64,000 nt of DNA from JACCZX01 sp963801035 (GCA_963801035.1 CAWDDF010000009.1:364594-428593), one strand, 5' to 3'; shown: positions 51,035 to 59,344, counted from the stretch's first letter. The notes: a model not told the origin generated them from the sequence alone. Numbers and translations: made by a program.

Positions 51035-52699
51035 TCAGACACGCGCATGCAAATACGTCGAGAGTTCTTCAAGAGTCTCGGGGTCGACGGGTTTGACGAG
51101 GTGTCCGTCGAATCCTGCGTCTGAAGACTTGCGCCGGTCGTCCTCCTGGCCCCATCCGGTCACCGCGATCAACGTCATCTGCGCACCCCACGCATGCTCG
51201 CGAATTCGACGGCACGCCTCGTATCCGTTCATTTTGGGCATGCCGAGATCGAGCAGCACGATATCCGGACGAAAGTCTTCGGCGACCTGCAAGGCGTGTT
51301 CCCCATCATAGGCACTTCGAACGACGTGCCCTTTCAGTTCCAGCAGCATGGAGAGACTTTCCGCTGCGTCACGGTTGTCATCCACGACTAGGATCTTCAA
51401 GCTCTGTGGAGCTAACACCGTGCTGGCTGGTGTCGCGGGTTCTGCATCGATCGTCAATCGTGTCGGCACACGCACACGGAATTCGCTTCCACGACCGAGC
51501 CCCTCGCTGTGTGCCTGGATTGTGCCGCCGTGCAACGACACCAGGCCCTTCGCAACTGAAAGGCCAATGCCCAAGCCACCCTGAGCGTTAGACGACGGGC
51601 TTCCAACCTGCGTGAACATCTCGAAAATCGATTCCACGCTCTCGGCAGGAATGCCGATGCCGTTGTCGGTGACCGACACCTCAACCTCATGTCCGCGATG
51701 CTCGGCCTTCAGCACTATTCGTCCTCCGGGTGGTGTGTACTTTGCCGCGTTGTTGAGCAAGTTCGAAAGGATCTGCGAAAAGCGCACCGGGTCAGCATTC
51801 AGAACCGCAGGCGCGGAGGGCAACGATACCGAAAATACGTGCCCCATCTCCTCGATCAGTGGACGGTTCGCCTCCACCGCCGCATCCACAACCTGCCGGA
51901 GGTCTATCCGCTCGCTATTAAGAGTGATCTTGCCCCGTGAAATCCGGCTAACGTCGAGAAGATCGTCGAGAAGTCGCGCCATGTGCTGCAGCTGACGCTC
52001 CATCATCGCCAGCACCGTGTCCGATCGCGACTCGGCATCCGTCATACGAAGGATGGCTACCCCCGTACGGATAGGCGCCAGCGGATTGCGCAGCTCGTGC
52101 GCGAGGCTCGCGAGAAACACGTCCTTGCGGCGATCCGCCTCCCTCAAACGCGTGACCCGCCTGCCGATGAACACGAACCATGGAAACGTGACTGCCATGA
52201 CGAGCAGCTGGAGCAGGTCCAGGCGCAACATCTCCACGTCCTCGATGTTGACGTAGCGCAGCCCCGCCATCAGCGCAAAGCAAGCCAACGATTCCCAACC
52301 AAGAACGGTCAGCGGCGTGCCAGTCGAACGCAACATTCCAAACATCAATGCGACAAAAAAGAACGCGGCGAACACGAGTCGCGTATCGGGTGCGCGGTAG
52401 ACCACGAACAACATCGTGGACACCGCGGCGAGAAACTGGAGTTCCGTAAGACTGGGATCAGGAAACCGCAGGTTCAGCCCTGAGCGGAAGAGCGCGAGGA
52501 ACACGAGTACTGCCGCCATGGCTATTGCCGAAGCTTGAACAAGCGTCTCGCGATCCACCTTGCCCTGCGTGTGAAAGATGGCGAGGACGCCGAGGTAGAC
52601 CAACGAGAACGTACTGGCGAGCAGAAACCGCCGAAAGCGAAGGCGCTGGTTGACCTCGTTCCGTGTCAGCGACGGAATGGCGGCAATCTTTTGGCGCAT
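51035..52699 (-). CDS. hybrid sensor histidine kinase with C-terminal receiver
   Basis: 554 residues from ATG 52699 (the open frame to 52855 enters the neighbouring promoter). Order: five or six membrane segments (FLLASTFSLVYLGVLAIFHT, ASAIAMAAVLVFLALFRSGL, FLAAVSTMLFVVYRAPDTRL, FAAFFFVALMFGMLRSTGT, LLVMAVTFPWFVFIGRRVTR), then HisKA with phospho-His201 in FLASLAHELRNPLAPIRTGV. HATPase follows (N box NLLNNAAKYTPPGGRIVL, G1 DNGIGIPAES, G2 GGLGIGLSVAKGLVSLHGGT), then a receiver with LLDLGMPKMNG. No separate sensory domain, so the membrane part is the likely sensor. A partial copy of its 3' end lies 1.9 kb away. Confidence 0.92.
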   Translation of the reverse strand: MRQKIAAIPSLTRNEVNQRLRFRRFLLASTFSLVYLGVLAIFHTQGKVDRETLVQASAIAMAAVLVFLALFRSGLNLRFPDPSLTELQFLAAVSTMLFVVYRAPDTRLVFAAFFFVALMFGMLRSTGTPLTVLGWESLACFALMAGLRYVNIEDVEMLRLDLLQLLVMAVTFPWFVFIGRRVTRLREADRRKDVFLASLAHELRNPLAPIRTGVAILRMTDAESRSDTVLAMMERQLQHMARLLDDLLDVSRISRGKITLNSERIDLRQVVDAAVEANRPLIEEMGHVFSVSLPSAPAVLNADPVRFSQILSNLLNNAAKYTPPGGRIVLKAEHRGHEVEVSVTDNGIGIPAESVESIFEMFTQVGSPSSNAQGGLGIGLSVAKGLVSLHGGTIQAHSEGLGRGSEFRVRVPTRLTIDAEPATPASTVLAPQSLKILVVDDNRDAAESLSMLLELKGHVVRSAYDGEHALQVAEDFRPDIVLLDLGMPKMNGYEACRRIREHAWGAQMTLIAVTGWGQEDDRRKSSDAGFDGHLVKPVDPETLEELSTYLHARV

Positions 52700-52846
52700 T
52701 GAATGTGTAGGCCGGCGGGCGCATGCAGTGTGCACCGGCCCTGTGACATTTGCGATACCGATGTTTGGTACCCGATGCAGCGGCGAGCCTTCTGAGCCAG
52801 ACGGTCTCCCGATAAACTGAACTGACAAAACAGGACAGGAGACAGG

Positions 52847-54046
52847 ATGGGCCACGAAGAATCCGGCCGCCGTCCGTCGCGCAGCGACGTCGATGCACCG
52901 TTGCGCGGCGTGCGCGTTGCTGAATTCTGCTCAACCGCCGCCGGGCCATTCTGCGCAATGCTTCTCGCCGATATGGGCGCGGACGTCGTCAAGGTCGAGC
53001 CGCCAGATGGCGACCCGCTTCGTGAGTGGCCGCCGATTACCGACGGATACAGCGAGAACTTTGCTGCGCTCAATCGCAACAAGAAATCAGTGGTGCTTGA
53101 CCTAAAAGATGCCGCCGCAGCGGAGACGGCTCGCCGTCTTGTGTTGGATTGCGACGTCGTCGTCGAAAACAACCGGCCCGGCGTGATGGATCGTCTCGGG
53201 TTGGGTTACTCCGCTCTCTCAGAGCTCAAGCCCTCCCTTGTTTACTGCTCGATCTCCGCCTATGGACAAACAGGTCCTCGCGCAACCGAAGGGGGCTTTG
53301 ACCTCACGCTGCAGGCAGCGGCGGGCGTGATGAGTGTTACGGGGGAAGAAGGCGGCGCGCCGGTCAAGTGCGGCGTACCAATCGCTGATTTTGCGACCGG
53401 CCTGTACGGCGCTTATTCGATTGCTGCCGCACTTCTTACGGTGCGCGCCGGTGGAGCCGGTGCTCACATCGACGTACCGATGTTCGGCTGCACGCTGGCG
53501 ATCGCTGCGCTGCAGACCAGCGAGCTGTTCGGTACCGGCCGTAGCCCGCGTAGGCTTGGATCCGCTCATCCGCGCAATGCTCCCTACCAAGCATTTGCAG
53601 CCGCCGACGGCTATTTTGCAATCGCAGCCGGCAATCAACAGTTGTGGCTCAAGGTTGTGAAAGCAGTCAACTTGCCCGCGCTGGCGAATGACTCACGCTT
53701 CTCCAGCACGCGCGAGCGCGCAGCGAATCAAACGGCGCTAAAGGAGATTCTCGAGGCGGAGTTCCGCAAGGCAAGCGCCGCGCACTGGTTGAAGGTATTT
53801 GCGGAGGCGGGTGTGCCGCATGCTGCGATCAACGATTACGCCGCTGCTCTAGCAGATGCGCAGGTCCGCCACATGGGTTGGGTGCAGCCTCTGCGACTGC
53901 CAAACGGAACGATGACTCAAACTTTTGGCTCGCCGATAAGACTGAACGGGCGAGCTGTGCCGATTTATGCGCCGCCGCCTGCGCTGGGTCAGCACACCAG
54001 CGAAATCCAAGCGCGCTACATGAAAGTCGAGGCAGCCAATGACTGA
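52847..54046 (+). CDS. CaiB/BaiF family CoA-transferase in a thiol-acid catabolic cluster
   Basis: 399 residues, full length. APLRGVRVAEFCSTAAGPFC, AMLLADMGADVVKVEPPDGD, NRNKKSVVLDLKDAAAAETA, VENNRPGVMDRLGLGYSALS, and the catalytic-type Asp in GAHIDVPMFGC are present. It would make a CoA thioester of a carboxylate. The stop overlaps the thiol dioxygenase start by 8 bp. Together with a crotonase downstream this suggests activation of the sulfinate produced by that dioxygenase, or of the thiol acid itself. Divergent from the hybrid kinase, 147 bp. Confidence 0.92.
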   Translation: MGHEESGRRPSRSDVDAPLRGVRVAEFCSTAAGPFCAMLLADMGADVVKVEPPDGDPLREWPPITDGYSENFAALNRNKKSVVLDLKDAAAAETARRLVLDCDVVVENNRPGVMDRLGLGYSALSELKPSLVYCSISAYGQTGPRATEGGFDLTLQAAAGVMSVTGEEGGAPVKCGVPIADFATGLYGAYSIAAALLTVRAGGAGAHIDVPMFGCTLAIAALQTSELFGTGRSPRRLGSAHPRNAPYQAFAAADGYFAIAAGNQQLWLKVVKAVNLPALANDSRFSSTRERAANQTALKEILEAEFRKASAAHWLKVFAEAGVPHAAINDYAAALADAQVRHMGWVQPLRLPNGTMTQTFGSPIRLNGRAVPIYAPPPALGQHTSEIQARYMKVEAAND

Positions 54047-54600
54047 TGCCCTGAAGCGCTTTGTCAGACGAGATGACCGCGCTCGTCGACTCCCACGATG
54101 GCGAGTCCAACAACGAACAACACCTGCTCGACGGTGCCCGCACTGCGATGAAGCAGCTCATCGCGGTCGATGATTGGTTGCCGGACGCGTTTGCCAAGCC
54201 ACATCCCGTTTACTACCAGCAGTATCTGCTCTACCGCGACCCGCAAGACCGTTTCTCGGTGGTGAGCTTTGTGTGGGGACCGGGCCAGAAAACACCGGTG
54301 CACGACCACACCGTGTGGGGCGTGATCGGCATGCTGCGCGGTGCCGAACGGGCGGCTCCCTATGCTTTCGAGAATGGACAGCTCGTGCGATCCGGTGACG
54401 AAGTGCGCCTGGATCCGGGCGATGTCGAACTGGTATCACCTTCTATCGGCGACATCCACGTAGTGAGCAACGCCTACGACGATCGCGTATCGATCAGCAT
54501 CCACTGCTATGGCGCGGACATCGGCAAAGTGCGCCGCCACGTGTTCGACGTCGGCAGCGGAGCCGTCAAGGAATTCGTTTCCGGCTACGCCAACGCTTAA
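54039..54600 (+). CDS. Gln-type thiol dioxygenase, probable 3-mercaptopropionate dioxygenase, one frameshift
   Basis: Non-heme iron dioxygenase adding O2 to a thiol to give a sulfinate. ATG 54039 overlaps the CoA-transferase stop. An extra base at 54064-54070 shifts the frame after MTDALKRFVR; correction gives EMTALVDSHDGESNNEQHLL and a 186-residue protein, the normal size. Iron ligands His88 and His90 (PVHDHTVWG) and His140 (GDIHVV) are present, as is the Ser153-His155-Tyr157 triad (SIHCY). At the position of the cysteine-carboxylate-binding Arg60 of mammalian cysteine dioxygenase the motif is YYQQYLL (Gln61). Known Gln-type bacterial enzymes prefer 3-mercaptopropionate over cysteine. An alternative TTG start at 54061 would lose the N-terminus. 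Confidence 0.85.
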
Positions 54601-54619
54601 GGCAAGCCTGAAACTCGAA

Positions 54620-55357
54620 ATGAAGTACATCGCCGTACATCAGGAGATCGATTGCGTGACAGTCACGCTCAATCGTCCCGAAGTCGCCAACGCGTTGTCC
54701 GCCGAAATGGTGGACGAGTTAACGGCAGCCGTGGCGGAGGCCGAAGCTGCAGGCGTGAGGTTGCTTGTGTTCAGAGGAAAGGGCCGGCACTTCTGTGCGG
54801 GTTTCGATTTTGGTGGATTCGAAGCTCAGAGTGAGGGCGAGCTACTGCAGCGGTTCGTTCGTATCGAACTATTGCTGCAGGCAATCGCGCGCTCGAGCTG
54901 TATCACGATCGCATTCGCTCACGGACGCAACTTCGGTGCAGGCGTGGATCTTTTCGCCGCATGTCGCTGGCGAATCGCCGAGGAGGCAAGCACATTCCGG
55001 ATGCCGGGTCTTGCGTTCGGCGTCGTGCTCGGCACGCGTCGCTTTGCCGCCATCGTCGGTAACGACAACGCGCGCGAAATTCTCGAGACGCTACGCACGT
55101 TCACGGCGCCGCAGGCCCTCGCTATCGGCTTCGTGCGGCGCATTGCCGCGGCCGATACGTGGGCTTCGCTCGTTGACGAAGCGCGAACGACCGTCAGCCT
55201 CCCCGACGCGAGTCGCACGCGCCTTTACCGTACGTTGACCGACGATTTCGACGATCGCGATTTGGCGGAACTGGTGCGTTCTGCCGTCGAACCAGGTTTG
55301 AAACAGCGCATACGCAACTACCTGACGGCGCAGGAACGCCTACGCGCAACTGCGTAG
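54620..55357 (+). CDS. enoyl-CoA hydratase/isomerase family protein
   Basis: 245 residues from ATG 54620 (the open frame back to 54509 lies inside the dioxygenase). Crotonase motifs: TVTLNRPEVANALSAEMVDE, the first oxyanion loop GRHFCAGFDFGGFE, and the second loop FAHGRNFGAGVDLFAACRWR. One usual catalytic Glu is replaced in the second loop (VDLF rather than GxE). It could act on the CoA thioester of a sulfinic or unsaturated acid. It follows the thiol dioxygenase by 19 bp in one operon. Confidence 0.88.
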   Translation: MKYIAVHQEIDCVTVTLNRPEVANALSAEMVDELTAAVAEAEAAGVRLLVFRGKGRHFCAGFDFGGFEAQSEGELLQRFVRIELLLQAIARSSCITIAFAHGRNFGAGVDLFAACRWRIAEEASTFRMPGLAFGVVLGTRRFAAIVGNDNAREILETLRTFTAPQALAIGFVRRIAAADTWASLVDEARTTVSLPDASRTRLYRTLTDDFDDRDLAELVRSAVEPGLKQRIRNYLTAQERLRATA

Positions 55358-55400
55358 TTGCAACGAGAAAATATATATCTTCACAACCAGGGAGCAAAAG

Positions 55401-55811
55401 GTGCCATCGATCACCGGGAGTTGCATGTGTGGCCAAGTGCGCTACAGCTCGTCTGCAGAACCGGCGCTGACCGCTTTCTGTCACTGCCGAAATTGTCAGA
55501 AGGCAGGTGGCGGCGGATATTCAGTCAACGTGGCAGTGCCAACCGCATCTCTAGATGTGCAGGGCACGGCGAAATCCTATGGCGCGACCGGAGCCTCAGG
55601 GCTGCAAGTGACTCGTCTGTTTTGCCCACAGTGTGGTTCCGCGTTATTTACAGAGGCCGCTGCGTTTGCCGGCATGACGTTCGTCAAGGCTGGGTCACTT
55701 GATGACCCGTCTTGGATCCAACCGACGCTACATATCTGGTGCGATTCCAAACAACCGTGGGACCAGCTTCCAGAGGGCGCAACGTGTGTCGGCAAGAATC
55801 CGTCCGCCTAG
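55401..55811 (+). CDS. GFA family (glutathione-dependent formaldehyde-activating type) protein
   Basis: 136 residues from GTG 55401 (the initiator for MPSITGSCMCGQVRYSS). Zinc-binding cysteines: CMCGQV, FCHCRNC, and FCPQCGSALF. LHIWCDSKQPWDQLPEG is the conserved end. Family members bind glutathione or related thiol adducts or act as DNA-binding centromere-V-like proteins; biochemical proof is scarce. Its place after the thiol dioxygenase operon may be meaningful but the 43-bp gap does not prove co-transcription. Confidence 0.88.
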   Translation: MPSITGSCMCGQVRYSSSAEPALTAFCHCRNCQKAGGGGYSVNVAVPTASLDVQGTAKSYGATGASGLQVTRLFCPQCGSALFTEAAAFAGMTFVKAGSLDDPSWIQPTLHIWCDSKQPWDQLPEGATCVGKNPSA

Positions 55812-55823
55812 GGCGCCGTCTTG

Positions 55824-56693
55824 TTATGGCTTTGCACTCGGCGCGCCTCCAAACGGCAGCGGCCTCAGCGTCCGCAGATACGCGACGATCGCGACCATGT
55901 CTTCGTCATTGATGTTCCTGTACCAGTCAAAAGCCATCGGCGGCTTCAGCGGAGTGCCGTCGCGGCTCTTGCCTTCGCGAATCGCACGCGCGATCTCGGC
56001 ATCGCTCCAATGCTTGAGGCCAGTGGGCGTCAGGTTTCTTGAAACCGATACACCCCACGGTCCGGCAAATGGAGAACCGCCGGCGCCGAGGCTTTGTCTA
56101 TCCATGCCTCGCTCGTTGTACGGCGTGTGGCAGTCGATGCAATGGCCGAGAGGTCCGGCCAGGTACGCGCCGTACTTGACCTGATTGTTGCGTGGCGGCG
56201 CGACGATCGTCTTCTTGATCGCCGGTCCATAGCTGCGCGGCAGCTTGATGTGAAAGACGGACTTCGGCACGACGTTCTTCACCGCCGGCTGCGCGCGCAA
56301 ATACGCCACCAGTGCGCGCGCGTCGTCATCTGAGATGCCGCGATACATGTGAATCGGCATCGGCGGGCCGATCAGCGAGCCGTCGGGTCGAATGCCTTCA
56401 CGAATTCCACGCATCAGCTGCGCATCGCTCCATTTGCCGATGCCCGTCTCTGGATCGGGCGTGATGTTTGACGCGTACGCTTTGAACGGCTTCTCGTCGA
56501 AGACTTGTCCGCCGGACAGGCCGAGCTCCGGGATCAGGCGGCCTTGCTTGTCGCGCTGCGCGTGGCAGTTGCCGCACGCGACGATGCTGTTCATCAGATA
56601 GTTGCCGCGTTCAAGAAGCTTTGCATCCTGACCGAGCGCAGGCTGTGCCGCAAATGCAAGCGCGCCGAAAGCGACTACAAGTGGAATACGCAT
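55824..56693 (-). CDS. di-heme c-type cytochrome, alcohol-dehydrogenase-subunit type
   Basis: 289 residues. Signal peptide IPLVVAFGALAFAAQPALGQ and two heme sites, CGNCH (residues 40-44) and CIDCH (near 190). Spacer motifs: GQVFDEKPFKAYASNITPDP, ETGIGKWSDAQLMRGIREGI, GISDDDARALVAYLRAQPAV, and NRNLTPTGLKHWSDAEIARA at the C-terminus. The methionine ligands are expected after YRGISDDD and similar motifs. It resembles the cytochrome subunits of membrane alcohol/aldehyde or gluconate dehydrogenases, but no dehydrogenase gene is beside it. Confidence 0.9.
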   Translation of the reverse strand: MRIPLVVAFGALAFAAQPALGQDAKLLERGNYLMNSIVACGNCHAQRDKQGRLIPELGLSGGQVFDEKPFKAYASNITPDPETGIGKWSDAQLMRGIREGIRPDGSLIGPPMPIHMYRGISDDDARALVAYLRAQPAVKNVVPKSVFHIKLPRSYGPAIKKTIVAPPRNNQVKYGAYLAGPLGHCIDCHTPYNERGMDRQSLGAGGSPFAGPWGVSVSRNLTPTGLKHWSDAEIARAIREGKSRDGTPLKPPMAFDWYRNINDEDMVAIVAYLRTLRPLPFGGAPSAKP

Positions 56694-56822
56694 CGAAGCT
56701 GATCTCCCATCGTAGCTAGTATTGGAAGCATGAACCTTGTTGCCCTAGTTGCGTATTTGCTCGTGGGCAAGTTCGACATCGCCACGCTGCCGGCGGCTGC
56801 CGAGGGAGTGACAGCGTAATCG
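56694..56822. other. intergenic stretch with only a 29-codon open frame
   Basis: Between the cytochrome and GST genes. From ATG 56730 a 29-codon open frame reads MNLVALVAYLLVGKFDIATL and ends at about 56819 (TAA). It is hydrophobic at its start but has no ribosome site or known family; I do not call it a gene. Confidence 0.35.
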
Positions 56823-56852
56823 TTTTATAGAGCTAAATTTTATAGAGCTAAA
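56823..56852. repeat. perfect 15-bp tandem duplication at the 3' end of the GST gene
   Basis: TTTTATAGAGCTAAA occurs twice head to tail (56823-56837 and 56838-56852). The copy next to the gene supplies the last codons and TAA stop of the GST; the other copy is just downstream. Probably a recent slippage event. Confidence 0.85.
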
Positions 56853-57628
56853 AACTGACGCGCGGCGACTGTATGGCCACGTTCCTGCGTGAACATCCGC
56901 AGCGCAAACCGTCCGGCGTCGGTTTCCCGAAAGCGCAAGACCTCTTCGCGCATCCCGGCCGGTACATCGTCAAGCGCCGGTTGGACGGCGCGGCATTCGG
57001 CAGGCAACAGCACCGGTGCCGCAAGCGCCGCAAAGGTCAGATCGGCTGCGGTGAAACGCTCGCCGGCTAGAAACTGTCGCCCGTCACTCAGCAGTCCGTC
57101 CACTTGTCCAAATACGCCACGCACGCGCTCGAGTGAACGCTGCGCGTTCTCCGGCGTGATCTTGTATGCCGTGCGGACCAGCCGCCGCACCAACGGCGTG
57201 ATCAGCTGAATCACGCTCGCCTCGAGCGGTCGCACGTCACGCGCCCACAGCGAGCGGAGCGAGTTCGTCTGCGCCAGCGCCTGTCCGTACGCCCAGCGGC
57301 GCGTATGCGGGCCGAGCTCCCTGTCGAACCGCTCCTCGAGTTCTTCCACGTCGCGTCGCAGCTCGGCATCGAGCGGGTAAAGCAGGTCGCCGCCGCAAAC
57401 GGTATCTACGTGCTTGAGAATATCAGTCGAATCACTGAAGCGACTGCCTGCATGCACCAGCACCGGCACGGTGCCACGCTCATGGCGCTTCGTCGCAAGC
57501 CGATGAAGCAGCGGCGCATGCGGCTCCTCCCGGTACGGCAACGCGACACGGTCGAGCGCCCAGCGCGCCTTCTCGCAGTAGTGACTGAGCGGGATGGTGA
57601 TCAGGATCGCGGGAGCAGGTTCGGTCAT
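56840..57628 (-). CDS. glutathione S-transferase N-terminal domain protein
   Basis: 262 residues. The thioredoxin-like N-domain (AILITIPLSHYCEKARWALD, RVALPYREEPHAPLLHRLAT, HERGTVPVLVHAGSRFSDST) has the PVL and SDS glutathione-binding motifs, followed by the helical C-domain (VDGLLSDGRQFLAGERFTAA, DLTFAALAAPVLL). Longer than usual for GST owing to an insertion of about 40 residues in the C-domain (WARDVRPLEASVIQLITPLV). Probably detoxifies electrophiles. It is divergent from the GNAT gene, 28 bp apart. Confidence 0.88.
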   Translation of the reverse strand: MTEPAPAILITIPLSHYCEKARWALDRVALPYREEPHAPLLHRLATKRHERGTVPVLVHAGSRFSDSTDILKHVDTVCGGDLLYPLDAELRRDVEELEERFDRELGPHTRRWAYGQALAQTNSLRSLWARDVRPLEASVIQLITPLVRRLVRTAYKITPENAQRSLERVRGVFGQVDGLLSDGRQFLAGERFTAADLTFAALAAPVLLPAECRAVQPALDDVPAGMREEVLRFRETDAGRFALRMFTQERGHTVAARQFLAL

Positions 57629-57656
57629 GAGCGCACTCTAAGTACATTTCGCATCA

Positions 57657-58334
57657 ATGAAGCACCTGCTCGACAACATCTTCTGGCACGCACTGTTCGG
57701 CCCGCAGGCGAAGTTCGCCGCAGGCAATCAGGCAGCGCGCCGCTACGCGTCCGGCTTCTCGCCGATCGTCGCGTTCGCTGATCAACTGAGGCCCGACTTC
57801 TCGGCGCTGGCTGCGTTCTGCGAGCCGGGCGAACACTTCTACACCGAGGGCTGGACAGGCGCGGCTCCCGCCGGCTGGCAAATCAAAGTCGAGTCGACGA
57901 TGCTCAAGATGATTTGGGAAGCCGATCTTCCGCCGGCGGACGACGCACCGGACGCAGTGCCGCTGAATGCGAAGCACGCGCCGCAGGCACTCGAGCTCGC
58001 CGGGCTGACGCATCCTGGTCCGTTCGGCGTGCGCACGATCGAGCTTGGTGAGTACTTCGGTGTGTTCGGTGGTGAGCGGCTGATTGCAATGGCGGGCGAG
58101 CGCTCGCACGCCGGGGTGATGCGAGAGATCAGCGGCGTTTGCACGCATCCTGACTTTCAGGGCCGTGGCCTGGCGAAGCGGCTGATGCTCAAGTTGATTC
58201 GCCGAGAGATGCTGCGCAACGAAACGCCGTTCCTGCACGTAATGCACGACAACACTGGCGCGCGTCGGCTTTACGAGCGGATGGGCTTTCGCAACTACAA
58301 GGAAACTGTCGTCCGCGTTATTTCACGAGACTGA
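57657..58334 (+). CDS. GNAT-family N-acetyltransferase
   Basis: 225 residues. The C-terminal GNAT fold has the acetyl-CoA loop CTHPDFQGRGLAKRLMLKLI, LHVMHDNTGARRLYERMGFR and NYKETVV. The N-terminal third (LDNIFWHALFGPQAKFAAGN, RRYASGFSPIVAFADQLRPD) is the usual extra domain of this FR47-like subfamily. Acceptor unknown. Confidence 0.88.
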   Translation: MKHLLDNIFWHALFGPQAKFAAGNQAARRYASGFSPIVAFADQLRPDFSALAAFCEPGEHFYTEGWTGAAPAGWQIKVESTMLKMIWEADLPPADDAPDAVPLNAKHAPQALELAGLTHPGPFGVRTIELGEYFGVFGGERLIAMAGERSHAGVMREISGVCTHPDFQGRGLAKRLMLKLIRREMLRNETPFLHVMHDNTGARRLYERMGFRNYKETVVRVISRD

Positions 58335-58345
58335 GCAAAGATGCG

Positions 58346-58376
58346 AAAAACGCCTCCGACCAAGTCGATCGGAGGG
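58346..58376 (-). terminator. intrinsic terminator for the leftward haloperoxidase fragment
   Basis: Read on the minus strand: CCTCCGA, 9-base loop, TCGGAGG (between 58353 and 58375), then CG and TTTTT (58350-58346). It lies 14 bp after the haloperoxidase stop and is correctly placed for leftward termination; it would also bound the GNAT gene. Confidence 0.7.
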
Positions 58377-58390
58377 CTCCCCAACATTCA

Positions 58391-58840
58391 CTAATCCAGC
58401 GGCGTCAAACTATTCCGAACCGCAAACCGCCCAATATCCTCGCCCAACTTCAACCCCGCAGTCGTCGCGAAACGAAAATGCAGGCCGGCTTTCACGCGTG
58501 AATCGGCGTTTTCGCGCGCGGCTTCGCTGAAACTCTTGAACGAACGCTGCGGGTTGGCCGGCATCGCCGACGTGGACGTGAATGTGAACGAAACATCGTC
58601 CCGTCCGAACGTCTCTGCAAGCACAACGGCCGCCGCCGCGCCAAGCGCACTGTGTGTCGACGGATAGTCCTGCACCGGCGGCGTGACGAGTAGCGGCGTA
58701 AAGCTCGCATCCGGCGCCGTCTGCGGGTTGCCGTCGGCGTCCGCCATGCGGATCGCCGTCTCCGGCCGCCACAGGTTGTAGTGAAACTTCGAGTCCCAAC
58801 CGGCGATGTACGCGTCCGCCATCACGGAGTTGTCGGTGAT
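58391..58840 (-). pseudogene. C-terminal fragment of a vanadium-dependent haloperoxidase/PAP2-like protein
   Basis: About 150 residues: MADAYIAGWDSKFHYNLWRP, ETAIRMADADGNPQTAPDAS, PPVQDYPSTHSALGAAAAVV (the SxxH-type active-site segment), and FRFATTAGLKLGEDIGRFAV at the end. Full-length proteins of this group exceed 400 residues, so the N-terminal two-thirds is missing. Upstream (to 58984) the minus-strand frame stays open but is only the antisense of a truncated AraC gene. The break near 58840 marks a deletion, inversion or misassembly. Confidence 0.75.
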
Positions 58841-59003
58841 CGCGTACGACGTGGGGTACGAGTCCGAAGCTGCTTTCAACCGCGCGTTCCGGCGCGAATT
58901 CGGCGCGCCGCCTGCCGCCTGGCGCCGCAGCGATGCCAGCAACCAAGTGACCGAGCACACTGCTGATGTGGTCGATGAACGCACTACGAGCGCTGCGTTA
59001 TGA
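58841..59003 (+). pseudogene. C-terminal fragment of an AraC-family regulator
   Basis: The plus strand encodes SVIAYDVGYESEAAFNRAFR and REFGAPPAAWRRSDASNQVT, the second helix-turn-helix and tail of an AraC regulator, ending TAA at about 59003. No first HTH or sensor domain precedes it; the sequence runs into the haloperoxidase fragment on the other strand. Its 5' end was lost at the same point (about 58840) as the 5' end of the haloperoxidase gene. Confidence 0.75.
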
Positions 59004-59068
59004 CAAGTTCCAGCTCTACTTCTGCGGGCACCGATTCGCGATTAACGAATCGGTGCCTGGACCACGAA

Positions 59069-59197
59069 TTACTCACCACCGTTATAGGTATTGCTTTCTG
59101 TGAACAGTTCGTCTGGCGCGCCCGAGAAGCTCGCGCAACCTGCTGCCAAAGAGACCAAAACCGCAACGATGATTGAAAGGACAGATTTGCTTTTCAT
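59069..59197 (-). CDS. 42-residue putative lipoprotein
   Basis: From ATG 59197 (GGAGAAAATC upstream): MKSKSVLSIIVAVLVSLAAG, then CASFSGAPDELFTESNTYNG and GE. It has a perfect short lipoprotein signal with lipobox LAAGC, leaving a mature peptide of 22 residues. Typical of entericidin-like or other tiny lipoproteins, but no family is certain. It was found by reading the strand directly; its size is below usual cut-offs. Confidence 0.65.
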   Translation of the reverse strand: MKSKSVLSIIVAVLVSLAAGCASFSGAPDELFTESNTYNGGE

Positions 59198-59344
59198 GAT
59201 TTTCTCCAGTTAGGTACAGAACGATTTAATGAACTTCCGTTCGTGACTGAACGGTTCGGAGAGTCTCAATCAGACCGAGACAATCGGACAGAGCAGATTC
59301 ATCGAGAATCGTGCAGAAAATTCAGCAACGTATGGCGGGTCTAG

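Noticed and set aside
48792..51400. The two receiver copies as ends of a mobile element
   Set aside because: They are protein-coding paralogues with no transposase, terminal inverted repeats or target-site duplication.
58410..58984. A single leftward gene spanning the haloperoxidase and the AraC region
   Set aside because: The part above about 58840 is the antisense of a recognisable AraC helix-turn-helix and shows no haloperoxidase similarity.
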